In this document: positions 1 through 8,178 of the stretch, piece by piece | Layout: every line of letters starts with the position of its first letter | Position numbering within the stretch: the first letter of the stretch is position 1 | Assembly: GCA_934546935.1 (NCBI GenBank) | Contig: CAKTEH010000010.1 | Span: 9,694 to 73,693, forward strand | Length of the DNA stretch: 64,000 nucleotides | Origin: an uncultured Eubacteriales bacterium | Lineage (GTDB): Bacteria > Bacillota > Clostridia > Oscillospirales > QAMX01 | Reading direction: 5' to 3' | Translations under genes and position numbers: made by a program | Notes under the pieces: model-generated | Database searches by the model: none | Seen by the model: only the letters and a program-made list of their open reading frames with translations | What the model was told of the DNA's origin: nothing

Positions 1-503
1 TAAATTGCCGGCGCTTTCCGCTCTTGCGCAGTTCTGACCGCAACTTCGAGCAGTTCATCTACCCCTTCGTTTTTTGCTGCAACGATAGGGACTACAGGTA
101 CGCCCAATTCATTTGAAAGGCGCTGGATATCAATTGAACCGCCGGCCGCACGGACTTCATCCATCAGGTTGAGCGCCAGTACCATCGGCACATGCATTTC
201 GATAAGCTGCAACGTCAGATAGAGGTTGCGCTCAATATTTGTTGCATCCAGAATGTTGATAATCGCATCCGGTTTATTCAGAAGGACAAAATCGCGTGTC
301 ACGATTTCCTCTGCAGAATAAGGCCGAAGCGAATAAATCCCCGGAAGATCAACAACTTCACAGTTTTTATGGCCACGCACCTGGCCTGATTTTTGATCTA
401 CTGTCACGCCGGGAAAATTTCCGACATGCTGGTTTGCCCCGGTGAGCTGGTTAAATAAAGTCGTTTTCCCGCAGTTCTGGTTTCCAACCAATGCGAAAAT
501 CAT
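1..503 (-). CDS. feoB: Ferrous iron transporter FeoB, N-terminal GTPase part (runs off the left edge)
   Basis: FeoB is the membrane permease for Fe2+, with a cytosolic G-protein domain at its N-terminus; only that domain is in the window. I translated it from the ATG at 503. The G1 loop GNQNCGKTT lies at residues 7-15, followed by NFPGVTV (G2), DLPG (G3), NLMD (G4) and an AAKNEG segment in the G5 place. The start codon overlaps the feoA stop by four bases (ATGA), so the two genes are translationally coupled. The membrane part lies beyond position 1. The identification is secure from the motifs and the feoA neighbour. Confidence 0.95.
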   Translation of the reverse strand, partial: MIFALVGNQNCGKTTLFNQLTGANQHVGNFPGVTVDQKSGQVRGHKNCEVVDLPGIYSLRPYSAEEIVTRDFVLLNKPDAIINILDATNIERNLYLTLQLIEMHVPMVLALNLMDEVRAAGGSIDIQRLSNELGVPVVPIVAAKNEGVDELLEVAVRTAQERKAPAI

Positions 504-727
504 CCAACCACCTCAACTTCCACTGTTTTTGCATCTTCAAGCCGGATGCTCAAACGATAACCACGTACAAGAAGTTCAACGGGGTCGCCCATGGGCGCAA
601 TCCTTGTAATCTTCAAACAGGTACCTGGAATCAGCCCCATATCCAGCAATCGAAGCCGCAGCATCCCCTGGCCGCCCACAGCTGTGATTTTTGCATTTTT
701 TCCGATAGGAAGTTTGTCAAGCGTCAT
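500..727 (-). CDS. feoA: FeoA, SH3-like partner of FeoB
   Basis: This 75-residue protein has the normal FeoA length and the typical LRLLDMGLIPG segment in its N-terminal third. FeoA proteins are small cytosolic SH3-fold partners needed for FeoB-dependent ferrous iron uptake. The ATG at 727 is preceded by GGAGG. It is the first gene of the feoAB operon, transcribed from the promoter at 810-838, and it ends inside the feoB start codon. Confidence 0.93.
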   Translation of the reverse strand: MTLDKLPIGKNAKITAVGGQGMLRLRLLDMGLIPGTCLKITRIAPMGDPVELLVRGYRLSIRLEDAKTVEVEVVG

Positions 728-781
728 GCACTATGCCTCCGATACCTTCTGGATTTTCCCGTTTTTAAATGAGAGATATGA

Positions 782-807
782 ATTTTGTTAGCTGGCTCTA
801 ACAAAAT
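782..807. promoter_or_regulatory. Perfect inverted repeat, probable metal-dependent repressor operator for feoAB
   Basis: ATTTTGTTAG and CTAACAAAAT form a perfect 10-bp inverted repeat around a 6-bp centre. It starts right downstream of the feo -10 box, where a repressor would block transcription start. The half-site TTAG...CTAA resembles DtxR/IdeR/MntR-family operators. The responsible regulator is not in this window, so the family is inferred. Confidence 0.7.
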
Positions 808-809
808 GT

Positions 810-838
810 ACTATACCCCAGAAAACCCGAAAAGTCAA
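810..838 (-). promoter_or_regulatory. Sigma-A promoter of feoAB
   Basis: On the minus strand a TTGACT -35 box and a TATAGT -10 box are separated by 17 bp. The inverted repeat at 782-807 follows directly. Confidence 0.8.
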
Positions 839-934
839 CAATAACGGCGCTTTTATGAAAAGGAATTGTGTCTGTATAAAGCTTATGCCTGGAGGGGGGA
901 CGTTATGTCAAAAATAGTTTTCCTAAATATCCTA

Positions 935-963
935 TTGACATACTGGGATTATGGCGTTATAAT
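935..963 (+). promoter_or_regulatory. Consensus sigma-A promoter of nifS-nifU
   Basis: TTGACA and TATAAT are separated by exactly 17 bp, a perfect consensus. Together with the feo promoter it makes this a divergent iron / Fe-S control region. Confidence 0.85.
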
Positions 964-1016
964 ACATACGTAAAAAGTATAAATTCTCTTACCAAGAAGT
1001 AAGTGATTAAATTCAT

Positions 1017-1046
1017 CGCCTGTTTTTTAAAAAAGGAAAACAGGCG
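1017..1046 (+). promoter_or_regulatory. Hairpin in the nifS 5' leader
   Basis: CGCCTGTTTT and AAAACAGGCG can form a 10-bp stem with a 10-nt A-rich loop in the transcript leader, about 25 bases before the chosen nifS start. There is no T-run after it, so it is unlikely to terminate. It might stabilise the mRNA or bind a regulator; its role is unknown. Confidence 0.45.
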
Positions 1047-1071
1047 TAGGATGAACGAAAGCAGGTGTTTT

Positions 1072-2262
1072 ATGAATATTTATGCCGATAATGCGGCGAC
1101 GACCCGGATGAGCCGTACAGCAATTTCTGCAATGCTCCCCTATTTGGATACCATATATGCCAATCCATCCAGCCTTCATACGCCCGGACAGGAAGCGGCC
1201 CAGGCTTTGGCGCAGGCGCGGACGCGTATTGCACGGAATCTCGGGGCGCAGGCACAGGAGATTGTCTTTACTTCCGGCGGGAGTGAAGCGGATAACCAGG
1301 CATTGCTTAGTGCGGCTGTTTTTGGTGCGCAAAAGGGGAAAAAGCATATTATTTCTTCTTCCTTTGAGCACCATGCCGTATTGCATACGCTGAAAAAACT
1401 GGAGAAGCAGGGCTTTGAAATTACGCTTTTGGATGTACATGCGGACGGGTTAATTCGTCCGGACGAGCTTGAATCTGCGATCCGGGAGGACACAGCGCTT
1501 GTTAGCGTCATGTATGCCAACAATGAAATTGGTACGGTTCAGCCTGTTTCCAGAATCGGTGAAATTTGCCGGGCGCACGGCGTGCTTTTTCACACAGATG
1601 CTGTTCAGGCAGCCGGCCATATTCCTGTTGATGTTGTTCAGGATCATGTGGATATGCTCTCTCTTTCGGCGCATAAATTCTATGGCCCCAAAGGCACCGG
1701 CGTACTTTACTGCCGCCGCGGCGTGCCGCTTTCCCCATTTATAGAAGGTGGCGCGCAGGAGCGAGGGCGCCGGGCAGGTACAGAAAACTTGCCGGGTATT
1801 ATGGCTATGGCGGCTGCCTTTGATGAGGCATGTGCGGATATGCAGAAGAATATGGAGAAGACCACGGCTCTGCGCGACCGCCTGATCCGGGGACTTTCTT
1901 ATATACCGCACAGTATTCTCAACGGCGATGCACAGAAACGCCTGCCCGGCAATGTCAGCTTTTGCTTTGAAGGAATTGAAGGCGAATCTCTGTTGTTGCT
2001 TCTTGATGCACATGGTATCAGTGCATCTTCTGGCTCAGCCTGTACATCTGGTTCTTTGGATCCGAGCCATGTGCTGCTAGCTATTGGCCGACCGCATGAC
2101 GTTGCGCATGGTTCACTGAGGCTTACGCTTTCACATGAGAATACAATAGAGGAGATTGACACGATTATATATACGGTTGGGCAGGCTGTAGACTATCTGC
2201 GCAGCATATCCCCGGTTTGGAAAGATTTAAAGGAGGGAAAACGGAAGTATGTTATACAGTGA
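1072..2262 (+). CDS. nifS: Cysteine desulfurase, NifS/IscS family
   Basis: This PLP enzyme takes sulfur from cysteine as a persulfide for Fe-S cluster assembly in the cytosol. I chose the ATG at 1072 (MNIYADNAATT), giving 396 residues, because the NifS fold begins there; an upstream in-frame start at 1003 would add an atypical basic stretch. The PLP lysine is Lys202 in SAHKFYGPKGTG, and the persulfide cysteine is Cys324 in the group I loop SSGSACTSG. The gene overlaps nifU by 14 bases, so sulfur donor and scaffold are made together. The last residues after the fold are a basic tail. Confidence 0.95.
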   Translation: MNIYADNAATTRMSRTAISAMLPYLDTIYANPSSLHTPGQEAAQALAQARTRIARNLGAQAQEIVFTSGGSEADNQALLSAAVFGAQKGKKHIISSSFEHHAVLHTLKKLEKQGFEITLLDVHADGLIRPDELESAIREDTALVSVMYANNEIGTVQPVSRIGEICRAHGVLFHTDAVQAAGHIPVDVVQDHVDMLSLSAHKFYGPKGTGVLYCRRGVPLSPFIEGGAQERGRRAGTENLPGIMAMAAAFDEACADMQKNMEKTTALRDRLIRGLSYIPHSILNGDAQKRLPGNVSFCFEGIEGESLLLLLDAHGISASSGSACTSGSLDPSHVLLAIGRPHDVAHGSLRLTLSHENTIEEIDTIIYTVGQAVDYLRSISPVWKDLKEGKRKYVIQ

Positions 2263-2677
2263 AAAAGTAATGGATCATTTTCTGCATCCGCGTAATGTCG
2301 GAGAAATTGAAAATGCAGATGGAATTGGAGAAGTCGGGAATGCCAAATGCGGCGATATTATGCGCATGTATTTAAAAATCACCGACGGCGTGATTGTCGA
2401 CTGTAAGTTTAATACCTTTGGCTGCGGTTCCGCTATTGCGACAAGCTCTATGGCAACGGAAATGATAAAGGGAAAACCTGTCGAGGAGGCGCTTCAGTTG
2501 AGCAACAGGGCGGTTGTCGAAGCACTTGACGGTCTTCCTGCCCACAAAATACATTGCTCTGTTTTGGCAGAGGAAGCGGTTAAGGCGGCAGTGCGTGACT
2601 ATTATGAAAAAAATCATATCCCCTATGATCCGACAGCGTTTCCAGACTGCAAAGGCTGCGAGCATTGCAGTATATAA
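2249..2677 (+). CDS. nifU: Fe-S cluster scaffold, NifU N-terminal / IscU type
   Basis: The 142-residue protein has the IscU/NifU-N cluster-binding cysteines Cys34 (AKCGD, with Asp36), Cys59 (FGCGSA) and Cys103 (HCSV). It receives sulfur from the overlapping NifS and builds transient [2Fe-2S] clusters. The ATG at 2249 follows AAAGGAGGG. The C-terminal end adds three cysteines (CKGCEHC, 134-140), a tail found in some Clostridia but not in classical IscU; it could hold metal or take part in transfer. It lacks the C-terminal NifU thioredoxin-like domain. Confidence 0.94.
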   Translation: MLYSEKVMDHFLHPRNVGEIENADGIGEVGNAKCGDIMRMYLKITDGVIVDCKFNTFGCGSAIATSSMATEMIKGKPVEEALQLSNRAVVEALDGLPAHKIHCSVLAEEAVKAAVRDYYEKNHIPYDPTAFPDCKGCEHCSI

Positions 2678-2715
2678 AACAGCTAAAACGATCAGATAAG
2701 TAAGCTGTACATATA

Positions 2716-2754
2716 AAAACCGGGAATCTGGCTGCCTGCCAGGTTCCCGGTTTT
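2716..2754 (+). terminator. Rho-independent terminator after nifU
   Basis: An 11-bp stem (AAAACCGGGAA / TTCCCGGTTTT) closes a 17-nt loop, and the 3' arm ends in a T-run. The A-run on the 5' side could let it also serve the convergent small gene on the minus strand. Confidence 0.85.
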
Positions 2755-2781
2755 CCTTTCAATAGGAATTGTACCGGCAAA

Positions 2782-2952
2782 TTATTTGATGTTTTCTTCT
2801 GCACAATTATCCAGTACGCGCATTCCCATATCGTCCGGTTTTGCAACCGTGAATTGTGCGATGCTGTGGGTATCAAATTTGGGATTCAGGCGCTTTTCCG
2901 GATTCAGGCGCAGGTCTTCGCCATGGTTCTTGGGCTTTTTTCTTTTAGACAC
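2782..2952 (-). CDS. Small basic protein of unknown function (56 aa)
   Basis: A GTG start at 2952 is preceded by GGAGGTGG at good spacing and gives a 56-residue hydrophilic protein that begins MSKRKKPKNHGEDL. The N-terminal half is lysine/arginine-rich and the C-terminal half is acidic. No membrane segment, metal motif or known family is visible. It stands alone between the nifU terminator and the MATE gene. The ribosome binding site and open frame argue for a real gene; the function is unknown. Confidence 0.55.
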   Translation of the reverse strand: MSKRKKPKNHGEDLRLNPEKRLNPKFDTHSIAQFTVAKPDDMGMRVLDNCAEENIK

Positions 2953-3053
2953 ATCTTCCACCTCCACGGTCAGTATTCCCGGAAAATATCGGGTTCACAC
3001 TGAAAAAGTAGTGGATGTCTCTGTAAAAAACCTGCAAAACTATGGAAAAGCAA

Positions 3054-4430
3054 TTATGTTTCAGATAACAGCTTTTTTGTACGCCATTTCCCGCTGAGGA
3101 AATATACCATGCACATTAAACCTGGGATAACGTGGCAGGCAACCCCGCCCCAAAAATAATCTGTTGCACCGGAATTAAAGAGTGCGACAAAGATCAGGCA
3201 GGCGCCGATGCGGCATATTCCATCCAGGATACCGATCATAAAGCACAGCCCGGCGGCACCTGCGCCAGTAGCGATGGATTTAAAAGTTCCGGCCATTGCT
3301 GCAAAAATGCAGGCAAGCGACATGATATGCAGATAAGTTACGCCATATTCAATTACGGGCTCATCGGTGGTGAAAAGGCGGAACAAAGGCTTGGGAATGA
3401 TCCAGAATAAAGAGGCGACAACGCCTGCACAGCACAACGCACAGGCCAGCGTCGCCCACATGGTGTGTACTACGCGGTCAAGCTTTTTTGCGCCGATATT
3501 TTGTCCGATCATTGCCCCGGCCGCTCCATCGATGCCATTGACAAAGACGTTCAGGTTCTTCTCCAGTTTGTTTCCGACGCTGTATGTAGCAGATGCCACC
3601 AGCCCGAAGGAGTTGATATGCGCCTTGACCCAGAGCATGGAAAAATGGACGGACATGGAACGGATAAATTGCGGGATTCCCAAACGCATCATGATGCGAA
3701 GCGGGCCAGGATAAATTTTGAAGTATGAAAGCTTAAGTTGGAAACCAAACTGCTCCCGCTTTTTATAGAGAAAGAAAAAAGAAGCAAAAAACGATCCCAT
3801 TTGGGAAATTACAGTTGCTATTGCCGTCCCGGCTGCTTCCATTTTGAAGACAACGACAAAAAGCAGATCAAAGAATATATTCAGAGTCGCTGCGATGGAA
3901 ACAAACAGCAGCGGACGTTTTGACTCCCCCATTCCGCGCAAAAGTGCGCAAACGGCATTATAACCATAAATAAAAGGAAAACCAAACGCGGTAATAATCA
4001 TATAACTTGACGCTTGAGAAAATGCCTCCGGCGGGCAGTTGAGCAATTGCAGCAGGGGTTTGTAAAAAACAATGGAGCCAGCCATGAAAATAAAAGACAA
4101 CAGCATCAGCAGCGTCAAAAGTGTACCGGCCGCTTCCTTAATGCGTGTATCGTCCTTTGCACCTGCCAGCTGTGCAATGTAAACCTGTCCTGCAGTGGAA
4201 AATGCCATAGCAAATGGCGTCATGAAATCGGACAGCTCGCCTCCGGTTGAAACGCCAACGGTACCGATGCTTCCGGCATAGCGTCCGATGATAATCAGAT
4301 CGACAGTGGAATAAAGCTGCTGAACCAGATTGGTAAGGATCAACGGGAAAGCAAAAACCAAAAGGGTTTTCAGAATAGACCCTTGCGTCAGATCTTTCCC
4401 TACCCGTTTAACTGCCTGTTGTGTCGCCAT
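3054..4430 (-). CDS. MATE-family multidrug / metabolite exporter
   Basis: A 458-residue polytopic membrane protein with about 12 hydrophobic segments and the two-fold MATE layout. The N-terminal repeat begins near residue 20 (ILKTLLVFAFPLILTNLVQQ) and carries the typical STVDLIIIGRYAG segment. These proteins export cationic drugs or metabolites using Na+ or H+ gradients. The ATG at 4430 follows GGAGGG. It is a monocistronic gene; the substrate cannot be read from the sequence. Confidence 0.9.
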   Translation of the reverse strand: MATQQAVKRVGKDLTQGSILKTLLVFAFPLILTNLVQQLYSTVDLIIIGRYAGSIGTVGVSTGGELSDFMTPFAMAFSTAGQVYIAQLAGAKDDTRIKEAAGTLLTLLMLLSFIFMAGSIVFYKPLLQLLNCPPEAFSQASSYMIITAFGFPFIYGYNAVCALLRGMGESKRPLLFVSIAATLNIFFDLLFVVVFKMEAAGTAIATVISQMGSFFASFFFLYKKREQFGFQLKLSYFKIYPGPLRIMMRLGIPQFIRSMSVHFSMLWVKAHINSFGLVASATYSVGNKLEKNLNVFVNGIDGAAGAMIGQNIGAKKLDRVVHTMWATLACALCCAGVVASLFWIIPKPLFRLFTTDEPVIEYGVTYLHIMSLACIFAAMAGTFKSIATGAGAAGLCFMIGILDGICRIGACLIFVALFNSGATDYFWGGVACHVIPGLMCMVYFLSGKWRTKKLLSET

Positions 4431-4979
4431 TTTACCCTCCTTCTGATCGGTATTCGCATTTTTGGAGATTTAAAGGAAAGTCCCTGTTCCATGTGTTCCG
4501 ATTGTATGTATTGTTTCTCCAATGCTGGATAACGCAGGGAGTATACGTGTACAGACTTTTCAAAAACTATGCATATTTAACCGAACGAATTTAAGTATAA
4601 CTTATCATGCGCCCAATAGCAAGAGGTATAAGAAAAAGGCATAATGCAGACATTGGTTATACTTTTATCGGAATATGATAACGATGCATTAAATAATTTT
4701 TAAAGTAAGCTTAAAAATTCACAGAATAAAAAGCAATATGAACGTCCAATATCCGCGGAAAATATGGCATATTTTTCATGATTATGCAAAACCGAATAAA
4801 CTTCCAGACTGTTTTGGTAGAAACCAACAATTCTTTCTTGCAAAATTTTGAAAGTTTATATATAATGTTTCTATATTGTATTCCTCCGCAGAGAGAAGAG
4901 GGGTTTATGCATATTCTCAAAAGCACTGCGGTGTCCCTTTAATTTTTCTGTGCAGGAGAAAGAATTAAGGAGGTTGGTT
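4431..4979. other. AT-rich divergent intergenic region between MATE and carboxylesterase genes
   Basis: About 550 bp without a convincing gene. It must hold both divergent promoters. On the plus strand TTGCAA (4838-4843) and TATAAT (4861-4866) are 17 bp apart and serve the esterase. A 71-codon minus-strand frame (4711-4926) has no good ribosome site and looks accidental. I saw no riboswitch-like or strongly palindromic structure. Confidence 0.6.
4838..4866 (+). promoter_or_regulatory. Promoter of the carboxylesterase gene
   Basis: TTGCAA and TATAAT with 17-bp spacing, about 115 bp before the start codon, leaving a long AT-rich leader. Confidence 0.65.
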
Positions 4980-6584
4980 ATGAGCAAGGGCATCGGTATT
5001 GTACAAACACAATATGGCAAGCTCCGCGGAGTGGAGGCGTCTGACGGGAAATATGAAGGAATTACTTACTTCAAGGGCGTTCCCTATGCAAAAGCGCCAG
5101 TAGGCGCGCTGCGGTGGAAGCCTCCGGTCGAACACGAGGGCTGGGAGGGCGTTCGGGACGCTGTAGCGTATGCGCCTGCGGAAACACAGAAGCGCATCTC
5201 CGGATTGGCTTTTGAACCGTATTCCTCCGATTTTTATTATATGGGCAACCCGCCGTGCAGCGAGGACTGCCTGTATCTTAACATTACGACCGGTGCGGCC
5301 AGCGCTGATGAAAAACGGCCGGTGTATATGTGGTTTCACGGCGGCGGCCTTGCAGACGGATATTCTTATGAAATTGCGTTTGATCCGAGTGAATTGGCAC
5401 GCAAGGGAATTGTCGTTGTTTCTGTTGGACAGCGGTTGAATATTCTTGGTTATCTTGCGCTTCCGCAGCTTTCGGCAGAACAGGGCGGAAAAAGCGGGAA
5501 TTACGGTTTTATGGATGAGATCAAGGCGCTGGATTGGGTCTATAAAAATATCGCTGCCTTTGGCGGAGATCCGGAAAATATTACAATAGGCGGACAGTCC
5601 GGTGGTACGATGAAAACCGGCGCGCTGGCGGCTTCCCCATATAATAAAGGACGGGTCAAGCGGGTAATCAATCAGTCCAGTCTGTGTTGGCGCCGCGGCT
5701 TTGCCACGCTTGCCCAGGCGGAGCAGGCCTGTATGGAATATTTGAAGTTTATGGGGATTAATCCGTGTGCTTCTATGGAAGAACTGCGTGCGATCCCTGC
5801 GCTTGACCTGCTCAAGGAGCCGGATGTCCAGGGACCTCCGATCCCTTCCATGATGGTTTATGACGGGGATTATGTCCCCTACCCGGATATGATGCGCAGC
5901 GTAGATCAATATGCCGGGAGCTGCGATTATCTATGTGGGAGCAATTTCGGTGAAAGCTCTATGACACGCGGTTTTGTCATCGGAGCAAAGGGGCCGTCGA
6001 AGCTGTCGGATGTACAGGCGGCAGCAAGGGCCAATCTGGGGGATCTTTATGAGAAATATGATTTTGATGCAGTATCGGGCTTGACAGAAGAAAACGCTGA
6101 TCACCGTTCCCGTTGGCTTGCCTCTTTGGGAATGAATGGGATGGGCGGCGTAGCGGAGTTTACCAGTTTTGGCGCCCTGCGTGCGAAAACTCACCCGCAA
6201 AGCCGGACATTCAGTTATGTATTTTCCCATGTGACGCCGACGCGCCCGGAGGATAAAGATACGCCGCGTGACGCCTCCCGGCTGCTTGCCTGGCATTCCA
6301 GCGAGCTATGGTATACATTTGCTTCCCTGCGGGAAGGCGTCCCGCCAGCCCGTCCCTGGACGGAACTTGATTTTAAACTGGCGGACCAGATGAGCTCGTA
6401 TTGGGCAAACTTCATGAAAACCGGCGATCCGAATGGAGAAGGCCTGCCTGTATGGCCGGAAAGCCGGGAAAATCTCGGATGGATGGAGCTTGGAGACCAG
6501 CCTGTCGGACATGAAGGGATTGACGGGAAGCTCGGTTCCCTAATTTATGAAAATTTTAAAAAGAAAATGGAAGACAAAAAATAA
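4980..6584 (+). CDS. Type-B carboxylesterase (alpha/beta hydrolase)
   Basis: A 534-residue carboxylesterase/lipase-type hydrolase without a signal peptide, so probably cytosolic. The oxyanion-hole HGGG is at 120-123. The triad reads Ser207 (in GGQSGG rather than the commoner GESAG), Glu325 (SNFGESS) and His439 (AWHSSEL). The family cleaves carboxylic esters, including acylated sugars and xenobiotics. The ATG at 4980 follows TAAGGAGG; an in-frame start 30 bases upstream lies before that site and is unlikely. The next gene, an MFS exporter, has its own leader, so co-regulation is uncertain. Confidence 0.9.
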   Translation: MSKGIGIVQTQYGKLRGVEASDGKYEGITYFKGVPYAKAPVGALRWKPPVEHEGWEGVRDAVAYAPAETQKRISGLAFEPYSSDFYYMGNPPCSEDCLYLNITTGAASADEKRPVYMWFHGGGLADGYSYEIAFDPSELARKGIVVVSVGQRLNILGYLALPQLSAEQGGKSGNYGFMDEIKALDWVYKNIAAFGGDPENITIGGQSGGTMKTGALAASPYNKGRVKRVINQSSLCWRRGFATLAQAEQACMEYLKFMGINPCASMEELRAIPALDLLKEPDVQGPPIPSMMVYDGDYVPYPDMMRSVDQYAGSCDYLCGSNFGESSMTRGFVIGAKGPSKLSDVQAAARANLGDLYEKYDFDAVSGLTEENADHRSRWLASLGMNGMGGVAEFTSFGALRAKTHPQSRTFSYVFSHVTPTRPEDKDTPRDASRLLAWHSSELWYTFASLREGVPPARPWTELDFKLADQMSSYWANFMKTGDPNGEGLPVWPESRENLGWMELGDQPVGHEGIDGKLGSLIYENFKKKMEDKK

Positions 6585-6598
6585 AATCCAAAATGCGT

Positions 6599-6627
6599 CC
6601 GGCGTGCAGATAAATCCTGCGCGCCGG
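6599..6627 (+). terminator. GC-rich hairpin after the esterase gene (weak terminator?)
   Basis: CCGGCGTGCAG and CTGCGCGCCGG form an 11-bp stem with one G-U pair and a 7-nt loop. No T-run follows, so it may only partly end transcription before the MFS leader. Confidence 0.4.
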
Positions 6628-6656
6628 GAGCACAAATTTAGTTAGGAGGCGGGAAT

Positions 6657-6695
6657 ATGTTGCTCGTGATTGACGCGGCTCCATGCAAAGTTTGA
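6657..6695 (+). CDS. Putative 12-residue leader peptide of the MFS exporter
   Basis: An ATG with a strong GGAGG (6644-6648) at good spacing opens a 12-codon frame reading MLLVIDAAPCKV, ending in TGA at 6693. Its last four codons lie exactly on the 5' arm of the downstream terminator-like hairpin. This arrangement is typical of leader peptides that control ribosome-targeting drug resistance genes. No homologue is known to me; that it is translated is inferred from the ribosome site and placement. Confidence 0.5.
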   Translation: MLLVIDAAPCKV

Positions 6696-6765
6696 GGACG
6701 GTGCATGGAGGATGAATCAGTCCTCTGACTTTGCAATTTTGATTTACGTATAAGAATCAAAGGAG
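6681..6765 (+). promoter_or_regulatory. Candidate attenuator: alternative hairpins before the MFS exporter gene
   Basis: Three stems can be drawn. Stem A pairs CCATGCA (6681-6687) with TGCATGG (6702-6708). Stem B pairs 6684-6699 with 6720-6735 (7+6 bp around a 3x3 internal loop) and is followed by ATTTTGATTT, a terminator-like tail. A and B share bases and exclude each other. Stem C pairs TTTGATT (6738-6744) with AATCAAA (6755-6761) and overlaps the AAAGGAG ribosome site of the exporter. A ribosome paused in the leader ORF would disrupt stem B. Confidence 0.55.
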
Positions 6766-6774
6766 TGAAGTCGA

Positions 6775-8097
6775 ATGATAAATTGTTTAAAAAATTTACG
6801 TTCTTATCTGCTGCTGTGGGGTACTCAGGCCTTATCCGGCCTTGGCAGCGCGATGACCAATTTCGCATTGCTAATCTGGTTATACCAGAAAAATGGTTCC
6901 GCACTGGAAACCGCTTTGCTTTCCGTCTGTTCATATGCGCCTTATGTTATAATGAGTATTTTTGCGGGTGCACTGAGCGATCGGTGGGATAAAAGACGTA
7001 CAATGCTGGTATGTGACTTTTTGGCTGCTGCCTGCACGGTAATGGTTTTGATCCTGCTGAAACTGCAGCTGCTTCAGGCATGGCATATGTATGTGCTTAA
7101 TGCGGTAAACGGCTTGATGAATACTGTCCAGCAGCCGGCAAGCGATGTCGCGGCTACGCTGTTGATCCCGCAGGAATATTATCAAAAAACAAGCGGCCTT
7201 CGTTCTTTTTCCCAATCGTTGACCACGATCCTGACGCCGGTAATTGCTTCAGCTCTTTATGCTTTTTCTGGTATGGAGCTGGTTATTGCGGTGGATCTTG
7301 CAACTTTTTCACTCGCTTTTATCGTGCTTTGTTTTTTTATCCGGATTCCAGATCCGCCTGGCGGAAGCAAGCAGGAGGAAACGCTGACCGCCTCTACACG
7401 TATTGGTTTGAGATGGCTGAAACGGAATCCACTAATTCTTAATTTGATTTTCTTTCTTGCTTTTATCAATCTCATTGCTTCGGCATTTGACGCCGCATTG
7501 CCCGCGCTGCTTCTCAACCGGAAAGCTGGAGGTGAGACAGTATTAGGCTTAGTCAACAGTTTTGCGGGAGCTGCAATGTTGGCAGGCAGTATGCTTGTAA
7601 CACTTTTCCCTGCGCCTAAAAACCGCGTGAAAGCAATTTGCTTGTCCCTGCTTCTGTCCATGGGTACAGAAAATTTCCTTCTCGCTTTTGGCCGTACTCC
7701 GATCATATGGTATATCGGCAGTATTCTGGGATGGCTTTCTATCCCACTTATGAACGCCAACCTCGATGTTATTTTGCGCACATCAATCTCGGCAGATATG
7801 CAGGGACGCGTATTTTCCTGCCGTAATACATTGCAGTTTTTCAGTATCCCTGTTGGATTCCTTTTAGGCGGGCTGTTAGTAGATAGAGTGCTCGAACCTT
7901 GGATGGCGTCGGTATCCGATTCCAGCCTATTGGTTGGGATGTTCGGCAGCGGGAAAGGATCCGGTGCGGCTTTGTTATTTTTTATACTGGGCATTGCAGG
8001 GGTACTTGTGTGCATTGTCTATTGGATTATCCTTCGAAAATATGTCTGGGATGACAAAGATGGGTTTGTGAGTACCTGCACGAAGGGATCGTTTTAA
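6775..8097 (+). CDS. MFS exporter, MefA/macrolide-efflux-like family
   Basis: A 440-residue major facilitator with about 12 membrane segments. The loop between helices 2 and 3 reads GALSDRWDKRRTM, the conserved MFS motif A. The N-terminus (LLLWGTQALSGLGSAMTNFAL) resembles the MFS_3 group that includes MefA-type macrolide exporters. The expected role is proton-driven drug export at the cytoplasmic membrane; the substrate is not known. The ATG at 6775 follows AAAGGAG. The structured leader with a short ORF fits induction by ribosome-stalling drugs. The gene ends at a good terminator, so it forms its own unit. Confidence 0.85.
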   Translation: MINCLKNLRSYLLLWGTQALSGLGSAMTNFALLIWLYQKNGSALETALLSVCSYAPYVIMSIFAGALSDRWDKRRTMLVCDFLAAACTVMVLILLKLQLLQAWHMYVLNAVNGLMNTVQQPASDVAATLLIPQEYYQKTSGLRSFSQSLTTILTPVIASALYAFSGMELVIAVDLATFSLAFIVLCFFIRIPDPPGGSKQEETLTASTRIGLRWLKRNPLILNLIFFLAFINLIASAFDAALPALLLNRKAGGETVLGLVNSFAGAAMLAGSMLVTLFPAPKNRVKAICLSLLLSMGTENFLLAFGRTPIIWYIGSILGWLSIPLMNANLDVILRTSISADMQGRVFSCRNTLQFFSIPVGFLLGGLLVDRVLEPWMASVSDSSLLVGMFGSGKGSGAALLFFILGIAGVLVCIVYWIILRKYVWDDKDGFVSTCTKGSF

Positions 8098-8120
8098 AGC
8101 GCTTATTCTTTTTGAAATAA

Positions 8121-8155
8121 AACGCGTCCGGAAATTTCCGGGCGCGTTCGTTTTT
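8121..8155 (+). terminator. Terminator of the MFS exporter gene
   Basis: AACGCGTCCGG pairs with CCGGGCGCGTT (one G-U) around a short AT loop and is followed by CGTTTTTC. Confidence 0.8.
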
Positions 8156-8178
8156 CAGATGATATGAAACCTACAGAA

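Noticed and set aside
26..500. Plus-strand small frames across feoB
   Set aside because: Shadows of the feoB coding strand, which has all five G-protein motifs.
4711..4926. 71-codon minus-strand frame in the MATE-esterase gap
   Set aside because: No ribosome site, no family, and it overlaps the esterase promoter region.
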